Positions 1-8,238 of a DNA stretch of 64,000 nucleotides are shown here, one piece after another (within the stretch, counting starts at the first letter, position 1; each line of letters starts with the position of its first letter). The stretch covers positions 4,030,001 to 4,094,000 of the forward strand of contig NZ_CP018760.1 in assembly GCF_001913155.1 (NCBI RefSeq). The letters are read 5' to 3'. The notes beneath the pieces were generated by a model, which did not search any database, had not been told where the DNA came from, and saw nothing but the letters and a program-made list of their open reading frames with translations. This DNA is from Maribacter hydrothermalis. Its GTDB lineage: Bacteria > Bacteroidota > Bacteroidia > Flavobacteriales > Flavobacteriaceae. The position numbers were made by a program, and so were the translations under genes.

Positions 1-73
1 TTTCATGTGTTTTAAATTTAATGAGCTTTTGCTCTAATGGATAGATTAATACTAAATGTTTGTAAAATTGTAT

Positions 74-607
74 TTATAAAGAAACTGCTTCAGGAAAATC
101 AACTGGTACCTGTGTAGTACTATGTATGTAGTTCGATATTGTTTTGTCGCCTACCAATGAAATAGTGTCAATTAAATTGGCTTTTGTGTACCCCTCGGCA
201 AAATAGTTTTCTAAAATGTTTTCATCTGTACGACCTCTGTTTTCAGTGATGTTTTTGGCTAATTGTGCTAAAGCATCTAATTTAGAATCAAACGACGCTT
301 TTCCTGCTCTTAGTTCAAGAATTTGTTCATCATTAAATCCGTTCATTTTACCAATGACTGTGTGGGCAGATAAACAATAGATACAGTTGTTAACTTGACT
401 AACGGCTAGGTTAACCACTTCTTTTTCTTTAGCAGATAATGAACTTTTTGCATTGGCGAAATTCAAATAGTTTTCTAATGCGGTATCGCTATTGGCATAG
501 GTTGCATATAAGTTTGGGACAAATCCCAATGCTTTTTTAAGATTATCGAAAATTGCTTGATTGTTTTCGCTTACTTCTTCTCTTGTGGGTACAATAAATG
601 TGCTCAT
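74..607 (-). CDS. AhpD-like alkylhydroperoxidase / carboxymuconolactone decarboxylase-family protein
   Basis: This 177-residue protein belongs to the AhpD-like, all-helical carboxymuconolactone decarboxylase superfamily. A CxxCxxxH motif is visible at C75, C78 and H82, inside the segment NNCIYCLSAH. In AhpD-type proteins this redox-active cysteine pair reduces peroxides, so a cytoplasmic peroxidase or disulfide-reductase role is likely. Glu62, just upstream, could be the usual proton-relay residue. The ATG start lies about 45 bases downstream of an exact Bacteroidota -7 motif (652-659). It is transcribed away from that promoter as a single gene. An AraC regulator lies further upstream on the same strand and may control it. 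The family call is firm; the substrate is unknown. Confidence 0.88.
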   Translation of the reverse strand: MSTFIVPTREEVSENNQAIFDNLKKALGFVPNLYATYANSDTALENYLNFANAKSSLSAKEKEVVNLAVSQVNNCIYCLSAHTVIGKMNGFNDEQILELRAGKASFDSKLDALAQLAKNITENRGRTDENILENYFAEGYTKANLIDTISLVGDKTISNYIHSTTQVPVDFPEAVSL

Positions 608-651
608 GTTTTTTTTTATTTATTAAATTTTATTGTTAAAATTATTTGGTA

Positions 652-659
652 CAAAGGTA
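652..659 (-). promoter_or_regulatory. Bacteroidota -7 promoter element of the AhpD-like gene
   Basis: The minus strand reads TACCTTTG, an exact match to the Bacteroidota housekeeping -7 consensus TAnnTTTG. It lies about 45 bases upstream of the ATG at 607. No clear -33 TTTG sits at the usual distance, which fits a promoter that needs an activator. Confidence 0.6.
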
Positions 660-670
660 TATTCGCAACA

Positions 671-704
671 ATGTCCTGATTATGTAGGGACTTCCTGACT
701 ACAT
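671..704. promoter_or_regulatory. Candidate AraC-type operator in front of the AhpD-like gene
   Basis: Two imperfect 12-bp direct repeats occur at 671-682 and 690-701, matching at 9 of 12 positions with a 19-bp offset. They share the core TCCTGA. A perfect 6-bp inverted repeat, ATGTAG (682-687) and CTACAT (699-704), overlaps them. The block sits immediately upstream of the -7 element, where an activator would bind. Its use by the AraC gene at 985-1827 is inference. Confidence 0.4.
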
Positions 705-717
705 GTCAATTTTTCCT

Positions 718-894
718 TTATAAAAGTGAACCGAATGTTTTTGTTAATCTAGAAGATTTATGAGAATCACAGTAGTAGTCCGAAATATGATTATGCTCGC
801 AATGTTTTTCAGTATTGATAGCACTATTAATTTCCGTTTTTTTTGATGTAAATATTTCTATTAAATTAAAGATTGATTTGTGCTTTAAGTTCAT
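718..894 (-). CDS. Possible small Cys/His-rich protein (58 aa)
   Basis: An open frame of 58 codons runs on the minus strand from ATG at 894 to TAA at 718, in the gap between the AhpD-like gene and the AraC gene. Its centre reads HCEHNHISDYYCDSH, with two Cys and four His in 15 residues. That density could bind metal but matches no family I recognise. It is basic at both ends and has no signal peptide or membrane segment. It would be transcribed in the same direction as both neighbours. The frame may be chance; the lack of internal stops in AT-rich sequence and the patterned Cys/His cluster are the only support. Confidence 0.35.
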   Translation of the reverse strand: MNLKHKSIFNLIEIFTSKKTEINSAINTEKHCEHNHISDYYCDSHKSSRLTKTFGSLL

Positions 895-984
895 GTCTTT
901 GCTATTTTAGTTCTACACTACAAAGATCTAGATATTGTCAATCTTAAAACGGGCAATATCACCCAAGGTGTTGTCGATATTTCC

Positions 985-1827
985 CTAAAATGATTTTTTG
1001 AGTTGTTTTTTAAATTCTGATGGAGATTGTTGTGTTTGGTTTTTAAATAAACGACTTAAGTGCGAGGCATCATCAAAACCAATTTCATATGCTATTTCTT
1101 TTGCAGTCTTATCGGTATAGATAAGTAATCGTTTTGCTTCAAGAATAATACGTTCATGAATTATTTGTAGGGGAGTGGTATTAAATTTTGAGAATGTATT
1201 GGAGAGTGTTTTTGGAGATTTAAATAATTTGTCTGCATAGAACGAAACTGAATGTTCTGACTTGTAATACTCTTCAACCAATAAATTGAATCCTCTTAGT
1301 AAATCTACTTTTACATCATTGTTAGCTTCACTGAATCCTTCCTTAGCTTTAAGTAATCTTGTGCTAATAATCATAAAACGAGCCATTAACATGCGTAGCA
1401 TTTCAGCTTGTATCGTATCCTCAGTTTCTAATTCATCTACAAATACTTCGTGGAGCGTATCGAATTTTCTTTCTTCTTTATCTCCTAAATCTATAACAGG
1501 TATATGTGCATTACCAAAAAACAGTAATCCCGCACAGCTTACTTCTTGGTCGTGATCTTTAATGCAATAAAACTCTCGGTTAAATTGATATACAATTAAA
1601 TTTTCACCTTCAGTATAATGCAAAAACTGAATTGGGGTCAAAGCCAATAAACTATGTTCAGAAATAATATAAGGAACTCCATCTACTTCTATATGCGCTT
1701 TTTGAGTAGTAGTTCTTATAAAAATATAGATTCCGGCTTGCTTGGGTTTCCTATAAGATTCCAATAATAACTCATTACCAATTTTTAGTAATCCACCAGT
1801 ACCAAAATCTTTAAAAACTTCTTGCAT
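985..1827 (-). CDS. AraC family transcriptional regulator
   Basis: This 280-residue one-component regulator has an N-terminal sensory domain that looks cupin-like (about residues 15-110) and a C-terminal AraC/XylS double helix-turn-helix (about 185-280). The second helix-turn-helix shows the usual family signature in KEIAYEIGFDDASHLSRLFK followed by the SPSEFKK ending. Family members bind asymmetric DNA sites and usually activate nearby genes. The closest candidate target is the AhpD-like gene at 74-607, whose promoter carries direct repeats. The ligand cannot be read from the sequence. It is transcribed divergently from the large surface protein gene at 2024. Confidence 0.93.
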   Translation of the reverse strand: MQEVFKDFGTGGLLKIGNELLLESYRKPKQAGIYIFIRTTTQKAHIEVDGVPYIISEHSLLALTPIQFLHYTEGENLIVYQFNREFYCIKDHDQEVSCAGLLFFGNAHIPVIDLGDKEERKFDTLHEVFVDELETEDTIQAEMLRMLMARFMIISTRLLKAKEGFSEANNDVKVDLLRGFNLLVEEYYKSEHSVSFYADKLFKSPKTLSNTFSKFNTTPLQIIHERIILEAKRLLIYTDKTAKEIAYEIGFDDASHLSRLFKNQTQQSPSEFKKQLKKSF

Positions 1828-2023
1828 GATGCCTTGGTCAAAAAAAAAGATGATTCATTACAGCCCTTGAGGCATTCAATTTTAATATTTATTTTTCTTT
1901 AGTTTAAGCATAATTATATTTATCGTAATACTGATGAAGGAATATTAGTACAATTAATCTAATAATTCTATAAAAATTAAGTTATAGTATTAGTTTTAAG
2001 CAATCAACCATAACAACCACTGC

Positions 2024-5000
2024 ATGCGTACCTTACTCAGTTGCATTCTTTTTTTATGCATTACCCTTAGCTATTCTCAATCTGAATTTATAACTACTTG
2101 GAAAACAGATAATCCAGGGTCAACTGCACCAAATAGCATAGTCATACCAACATATCCAGGAGAAACTTATGACTACACCGTTGACTGGGGTGATGGGACT
2201 ATTGAATCAAATTTGACAGATAATGCAATTCATACTTATGCTACTCCGGGAATTTATTCTGTAGCTATAAGCGGAACCTTTCCAAGAATATACTTTAATA
2301 ATTCCGGTGACAAAGAGAAACTTATTTTAGTAAATCAATGGGGGTCAACAAATTGGTCTTCTATGGAGAAAGCATTTTCGGGATGTATCAACTTAGATGT
2401 AGTGGCTACTGATACACCAAATTTTTTAGGTGTAAATGACCTTAGCTACCTTTTTAATGGGTGTACTTCCTTGGTAGGTAATAATTCTTTTTCGAATTGG
2501 AACACCTCTAATGTTAACAATATGCGTGCAGTTTTTACGGATACTGATTCTTTCAATCAGGATATTGGTTCATGGGACACTTCCGAAGTTATTAATATGG
2601 CGGAATTATTTAAAAACTCTAAATCCTTTAATCAGGATATTGGTAATTGGAATATATCTAGTGTCACTAACTTAGCAGCTACCTTTAATGGTGCCATACT
2701 GTTTAACCAGAATATAGGAAATTGGGATGTTAGCAGTGTGGAAGTCTTTTTAGGAACATTTGCTAACGCCCAAAATTTTAATCAAAATATTGGTGATTGG
2801 GACGTGTCTGCTGCCACAGATATGGCCGGAATGTTTAGTAATGCAATTAGCTTTAACCAAGATATTGGTAGATGGGATGTATCCAAGGTGAAACGCATGA
2901 TCAATATGTTCAATTTTGCCATTTCTTTCAACCAGAATATTGGTTTTTGGAACGTATCAAATGTTACTAGCATGAATTCGATGTTCTATAATGCTCAAAA
3001 TTTTAATCAAACGCTTTCTTATTGGAATGTATCTAATGTAGAAAATATGAATTCTATGTTTGATAGAGCCAGTAACTTTGATCAAAATTTAGGTTATTGG
3101 AATATTTCAAAAGTTACCGATTTAGAATATATGTTTTCAAATGCAGGTCTTTCTACCTATAATTATGATGCTACACTAAATGGGTGGGCACAATTACCAA
3201 TCTTACAAAGTAATTTAACCTTTGATGCAGGTAATAGTAGATATTGTTTTTCAGAAACATCTAGAAATAAGTTATTGAACGATTTATCTTGGATAATAAA
3301 TGATGCTGGAAAGAATTTGGATTGCAAACCGGAATTATTTACAACTTTATGGAAAACAGACAATTCAGGGTCAAGCGGTGATAATCAAATAACCATACCA
3401 ACATTTTCGGGAGAAGCCTATAATTACACGGTTTATTGGGGTGATGGGACCGTAAGCTCTAATGTTACAGGTAATATTACGCATACTTATTACGAACCAG
3501 GTGCTTATCAAGTTTCAATTGAAGGAGCTTTTCCAAGAATATATTTTAACGAAACTGGTGATCGAGAAAAAATCTTAGAGGTAAAACAGTGGGGAGATGT
3601 TTCATGGAATTCTATGGAATCGGCTTTTGCTGGTTGCTCAAATTTATCTGTAGCGGCAAATGATGTACCTAACTTATCAAATACTACCAGCCTAAAAAGA
3701 ATGTTTTTGAATTGTGGTTACGCTTTTGATTTCACTAGAAGTCGCGAATACAGAAACTTTAACGGTATTGAAAATTTCAATAGTTGGGATGTAAGCACTA
3801 TAACAGACATGTCAAATATGTTTGATAAGTCTAGTTTTAATCAAGATATTTCTCAATGGAATGTGAGTAATGTAACCGATATATCTTATATTTTTTATAG
3901 TAGTCCTTTTAATTTCGAGGTTAGTAACTGGGATGTAAGTAGTGTTGTTAATATGCAAGGGGTTTTTGGTTCATCTAACTTTAATAAAAGTGTTAGCTCT
4001 TGGGACGTTAGCAATGTTACCAATATGGATTACATGTTCAATTCTACTAATTTTGACCAAGATATTTCATCTTGGAATGTGAGCAACGTTACCTCTATGC
4101 GTAATATGCTAAGCCAAGGTAGTTTTAATCAAGATATATCATCTTGGAATGTGAGTAATGTTTTGGATATGTCTAACATATTTGATGATAATGATTTATC
4201 AAGAGAAAATTATGATAAAATATTAATTGAATGGAGTTTATTACCAAACTTACAAAATGGAATTCAACTAGGAGCGAAAGATGTTCAATTTTGTTTGGGA
4301 AAAGATGCTAGAGATATTTTAACTACAATACATAATTGGAATATTATTGACCAGGGTGAAAATTGTGAAGAAGAACGACCTTTTGTAACAACGTGGAAAA
4401 CGGACAATCCTGGTTTTTCAGATAATAATCAAATAACTATCCCTACAAATCCTAATAAAGTTTATTTGTACAATGTTGACTGGGGTGATGGTACTTTTGA
4501 TATCAGTGTTACAAAGGATATTACACACACGTATGTAGAACCAGGTACATACCAGGTATCTATATCTGGTAGATTCCCTCATATTTACTTTAATAATAGC
4601 GGTGAAGATTATCCTCACCAAGCTCCCAAAAATACCTCAGATATTGAGAAGATTATTTCCATTGATCAATGGGGAACAAATCGGTGGATATCTATGGCTT
4701 TTGCCTTTGCTGGTTGTTCAAATTTAGATGTCTTGGCTACAGATATTCCAGATTTTTCTAAAGATATAGACCTTTCTTTCATGTTTTACGGATGTTCATC
4801 TCTTAAAGGTAATGAAAGTATGGAATTATGGGATTTAAGTGATATAACGATGTCAACACCCAGCATGTTTTCAGGCGCGATTCAATTTAATCAATCCCTG
4901 GGTAATTGGGATGTAAGTAATATTCGATATCTAGATAGAATGTTTGAAAATGCCATCTCGTTCAACCAAAATTTAGAAAATTGGGATATAGGAAAAGTTG

Positions 5001-7438
5001 AAAATATGGATGCTATGTTCAATGGTTCAGGAATTTCTATAGCAAATTATGATAGATTATTAAATGCTTGGAGTACTTTGCCTTCCTTGGTTAACAATGT
5101 TAATTTAGGGGCAGCAGACACTAATTTCTGCAATAGTACAGAAGCTAGGCAAAACCTTATAGATACATACGGTTGGCAAATTACAGATGCAGGCAATGAT
5201 TGTTCTGGTACTTATTTTATCACCACTTGGAAAACAGATAATCCTGGCATTTCCGCAGATAATCAAATAACCATACCAACATTCCCAAGTGAAACTTATG
5301 ATTATTCGGTAAATTGGGGAGATGGAAATATAGAATCAAATTTCATTGGTGATGCAACACATACTTATTTAACCCCTGGAACCTACCAAGTTTCAATTTC
5401 AGGTGTTTTTCCAAGAATCTTTTTTAACAATTTTGATGGTACTAGCAGTGATTCTGATAAAATAATATCTGTAGATCAATGGGGAGATATAGAATGGACT
5501 TCTATGAATAATGCATTTACCAATTGTACTAACTTAAACGTAGTAGCTATAGATATTCCTAATCTTGAAAATGTTAATTCATTAGGAGCAATGTTTAGAT
5601 TTTGTGATTCTTTAATTGGTAATGAATCTTTTTCAAAATGGCAGGTCAAATCAATTAACTTCTTTGACTTTTTATTTGATGGAGCTAGTCAATTTAACCA
5701 ATATATTGGAAATTGGGATGTTTCAAATGCGACCAATATGTCATATATGTTTAACAATGCTACCATTTTTGATCAAGATATTACCAATTGGGATATTAGT
5801 AATGTTGACCATATAGGGTTAATGTTTGCTAACACTAAAGCATTTAACCAACCTATAGGGAATTGGAATATGAGTAACTTAACATCATTACAAGCAATTT
5901 TTGCAGGTGCTAGTGCTTTTAATCAAGATATTTCTTCATGGGATGTAAGTAATGTAACGAATATGGAAGGCATGTTTTCAGGAGCCATTTCTTTTAATCA
6001 AGATATTAGCAATTGGGATGTTAGTAATGTTACTACAATGAATTCTATGTTTCCAGGAGCAATTTCTTTTAATTCACCTTTAAATAGTTGGGATGTAAGT
6101 TCGGTTACTGATATGACCGCAATGTTTGATGGTGCAACTTCATTTAACCGGCCTTTAAATAATTGGAATATCTCAAATGTTACGCAAATATCTTCAATGT
6201 TCGTAAATGCAACCTCCTTCAATCAACCACTTGATAATTGGGACGTTTCAAATGTAACATCTTTGGCAGGCATGTTTCTTAAAGCTTCTTCATTTAATCA
6301 AAATCTTTCAAATTGGGATATTAGTAATGTAACTTCAATAGGCGGTATGTTTAATCAAGCAATCTCATATGATCAAAATCTTGGAGATTGGGACGTAAGT
6401 AAAATAATTAACATGGACTATCTTTTCAATGGCATAGGATTGTCTTTAGATAATTATGATAAAACTTTGACCGGTTGGGCCAATTTACCATCATTACAGA
6501 ATAATGTAGTTTTTGATGCGGCTAATAGTAAATATTGTGAATCAGAAAATGCAAGACAGAGTATAATTGATACTTTTGGATGGACCATAAATGATTTTGG
6601 AAAGGTTCCCTTTTGCAATGAAGACAATGATTTAGATGGAATTTTAGATCATAAAGATTCTTGTTTAGATACAAGACCAAATGTAACTGTTAATGACAAT
6701 GGTTGCGAAATAATAGTGGCAAATGCAATATTGGTTTACGGTGCTTCACCAACTTGCCCAGGTGAAGCAAATGGAACTATAGAAATTTCAAGTAATTTAA
6801 TTAATTATGGGTTTAATATTTCCATTGAAGGTCCGGTTTCATTTGATTATAATGAAATTTCATTAAATAATAATTTAGAAGTATCGAATCTAACCACTGG
6901 CATGTATACGGTTACCATTGCTATTCCAGATATTTCATATGTTCAAACCTACGGCATTCAAATCAACGAAGTTGATACAATTTCAGGAAAGCGTGAAAAT
7001 TTAAATACTAGCGCAAAAACGGCATTGTATAATGTAGAAGGAAGTTATAATTATACAGTTGATGTAAATGGAGAATTGAAAAACTACAATTTTACATCCA
7101 ATGGAGTAAATGAAATTCAACTATCAGATCTAGGAGAAATCAATACTATTTCCATTTCCGGGGAAAGTGATTGCCAAGGAAAGGTTACCGATTCGTTTGC
7201 CTTTACAGATGGATTAATTATGTATCCAACAATTACTACTGGTGAAGTATTTGTTGAAGGTTGTGATGAATCAAGTACCGTATTGGTCTATGATTTATCG
7301 GGACGTCTTGTATTTAGTAAAACACTATCACCGCAAGATTCAAATTCAATAGACATACAAGCTTTGGAAACTGGAGTTTACCCTATGGTAATTCAATCAA
7401 AAGAAAATTCAAAAACCTTTAAGATTATAAAGCAATGA
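2024..7438 (+). CDS. Giant BspA-like (DUF285) surface protein with type IX secretion sorting domain
   Basis: This 1804-residue secreted protein begins with a signal peptide (about residues 1-19). It is built of four homologous modules starting near residues 24, 437, 785 and 1063. Each opens with a WKTDN segment and a PKD-like domain (W-G-D-G-T), has a linker containing QWG, then DUF285/BspA-type repeats of about 26 residues (FNQDIGNWDVSNVTNM-like). Each closes with a NYD..L..W..LP cap and a Cys-containing end. I count roughly 9, 6, 3 and 11 repeats in the four modules. After them come a calcium-binding thrombospondin-type-3-like stretch (DNDLDGILDHKDSC, near 1533), a SprB-like region and a C-terminal type A sorting domain (about 1732-1804). 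It is probably exported by type IX secretion and anchored on the surface, likely as an adhesin. The ligand is unknown. Confidence 0.93.
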   Translation: MRTLLSCILFLCITLSYSQSEFITTWKTDNPGSTAPNSIVIPTYPGETYDYTVDWGDGTIESNLTDNAIHTYATPGIYSVAISGTFPRIYFNNSGDKEKLILVNQWGSTNWSSMEKAFSGCINLDVVATDTPNFLGVNDLSYLFNGCTSLVGNNSFSNWNTSNVNNMRAVFTDTDSFNQDIGSWDTSEVINMAELFKNSKSFNQDIGNWNISSVTNLAATFNGAILFNQNIGNWDVSSVEVFLGTFANAQNFNQNIGDWDVSAATDMAGMFSNAISFNQDIGRWDVSKVKRMINMFNFAISFNQNIGFWNVSNVTSMNSMFYNAQNFNQTLSYWNVSNVENMNSMFDRASNFDQNLGYWNISKVTDLEYMFSNAGLSTYNYDATLNGWAQLPILQSNLTFDAGNSRYCFSETSRNKLLNDLSWIINDAGKNLDCKPELFTTLWKTDNSGSSGDNQITIPTFSGEAYNYTVYWGDGTVSSNVTGNITHTYYEPGAYQVSIEGAFPRIYFNETGDREKILEVKQWGDVSWNSMESAFAGCSNLSVAANDVPNLSNTTSLKRMFLNCGYAFDFTRSREYRNFNGIENFNSWDVSTITDMSNMFDKSSFNQDISQWNVSNVTDISYIFYSSPFNFEVSNWDVSSVVNMQGVFGSSNFNKSVSSWDVSNVTNMDYMFNSTNFDQDISSWNVSNVTSMRNMLSQGSFNQDISSWNVSNVLDMSNIFDDNDLSRENYDKILIEWSLLPNLQNGIQLGAKDVQFCLGKDARDILTTIHNWNIIDQGENCEEERPFVTTWKTDNPGFSDNNQITIPTNPNKVYLYNVDWGDGTFDISVTKDITHTYVEPGTYQVSISGRFPHIYFNNSGEDYPHQAPKNTSDIEKIISIDQWGTNRWISMAFAFAGCSNLDVLATDIPDFSKDIDLSFMFYGCSSLKGNESMELWDLSDITMSTPSMFSGAIQFNQSLGNWDVSNIRYLDRMFENAISFNQNLENWDIGKVENMDAMFNGSGISIANYDRLLNAWSTLPSLVNNVNLGAADTNFCNSTEARQNLIDTYGWQITDAGNDCSGTYFITTWKTDNPGISADNQITIPTFPSETYDYSVNWGDGNIESNFIGDATHTYLTPGTYQVSISGVFPRIFFNNFDGTSSDSDKIISVDQWGDIEWTSMNNAFTNCTNLNVVAIDIPNLENVNSLGAMFRFCDSLIGNESFSKWQVKSINFFDFLFDGASQFNQYIGNWDVSNATNMSYMFNNATIFDQDITNWDISNVDHIGLMFANTKAFNQPIGNWNMSNLTSLQAIFAGASAFNQDISSWDVSNVTNMEGMFSGAISFNQDISNWDVSNVTTMNSMFPGAISFNSPLNSWDVSSVTDMTAMFDGATSFNRPLNNWNISNVTQISSMFVNATSFNQPLDNWDVSNVTSLAGMFLKASSFNQNLSNWDISNVTSIGGMFNQAISYDQNLGDWDVSKIINMDYLFNGIGLSLDNYDKTLTGWANLPSLQNNVVFDAANSKYCESENARQSIIDTFGWTINDFGKVPFCNEDNDLDGILDHKDSCLDTRPNVTVNDNGCEIIVANAILVYGASPTCPGEANGTIEISSNLINYGFNISIEGPVSFDYNEISLNNNLEVSNLTTGMYTVTIAIPDISYVQTYGIQINEVDTISGKRENLNTSAKTALYNVEGSYNYTVDVNGELKNYNFTSNGVNEIQLSDLGEINTISISGESDCQGKVTDSFAFTDGLIMYPTITTGEVFVEGCDESSTVLVYDLSGRLVFSKTLSPQDSNSIDIQALETGVYPMVIQSKENSKTFKIIKQ

Positions 7439-8136
7439 TATATAAAACATTAAAATATTTCACTGGTCTCGCAATGATTTTTGTATGCTTAAATTCTTGT
7501 GATAAAAGTACTTCGACAGAAACTGAAAAACAGCTAGAGAAACCCATTCCTACCAAAGCAACAGGTACTTTACCTGTTAATGGTGAACCTTGCTCGGAAT
7601 TTGAACTTATACAAAATGATGATACCAAAGTCTCTATTTTATTTAAATGGAATGCTGCTCAGAATGCTATTAATTATGAACTTATGGTGTTGTTGGGCAA
7701 TGAGCAAGTTGCGACAACTACTGTAGGTGGTCAAGAAGCTACAGTTACTTTGGATAAAGGTAAAACCTACACCTGGAATATAACCTCTAAAAATGAAAAT
7801 GGAAATACGGTAAGCGATACGTATTCGTTTACCACCCCTGGATTATCAGATGGTAATTATGCACCTTATGTAGCTGAAATTACTACTGAGTTTGATACTG
7901 TAGAGCAAATATTAAATATAAGTTGGTTATGTACCGATGAAGACGGGGATGACTTACTTTATGATGTCGTTATCACTGAGAATGAAACCATTATTATTGA
8001 TGAAACTGATTATGCAAATACCTCAATACTAGAAGTTGATTATAATAATGATACTAGTTATACAATAAAGGTTATTTCTAAAGATAGTACAGGTAATTTT
8101 TCGTTATCAGAAATAAGTGTTAGCTCTCCTGAATAG
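7435..8136 (+). CDS. Lipoprotein with fibronectin-III-like domains, coupled to the BspA-like protein
   Basis: This 233-residue protein has a signal peptide ending in a lipobox (LNSC, Cys near residue 22), so it is a predicted lipoprotein. After a Thr/Glu-rich linker come two beta-sandwich segments that look fibronectin-III-like: about residues 48-130 (containing YELMVLLGN and TYTWNITSKN) and about 140-232 (LNISWLCTDEDGDDLLYDV). Its ATG overlaps the TGA of the giant surface protein (ATGA), so the two are translationally coupled and probably function together, perhaps as a surface anchor or partner. No catalytic motif is visible. The family is not recognised beyond the fold guess. Confidence 0.8.
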   Translation: MIYKTLKYFTGLAMIFVCLNSCDKSTSTETEKQLEKPIPTKATGTLPVNGEPCSEFELIQNDDTKVSILFKWNAAQNAINYELMVLLGNEQVATTTVGGQEATVTLDKGKTYTWNITSKNENGNTVSDTYSFTTPGLSDGNYAPYVAEITTEFDTVEQILNISWLCTDEDGDDLLYDVVITENETIIIDETDYANTSILEVDYNNDTSYTIKVISKDSTGNFSLSEISVSSPE

Positions 8137-8238
8137 ACTATAAATGGTATTAATATTTTAGACATTATTATCATTTATGAGTTTACATTTTAAAGCATTA
8201 GCCTATTAATTTAATGGTTGAGTAAAAAGTTATGTCGA

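Noticed and set aside
2782..6222. Several minus-strand frames within the BspA-like gene
   Set aside because: They recur with the repeat period of the sense gene, as expected for shadows of a repetitive coding sequence.
2500..6420. Repetitive DNA that could be mistaken for a CRISPR or satellite array
   Set aside because: The repeats are in frame, diverged at the DNA level and encode DUF285 units.
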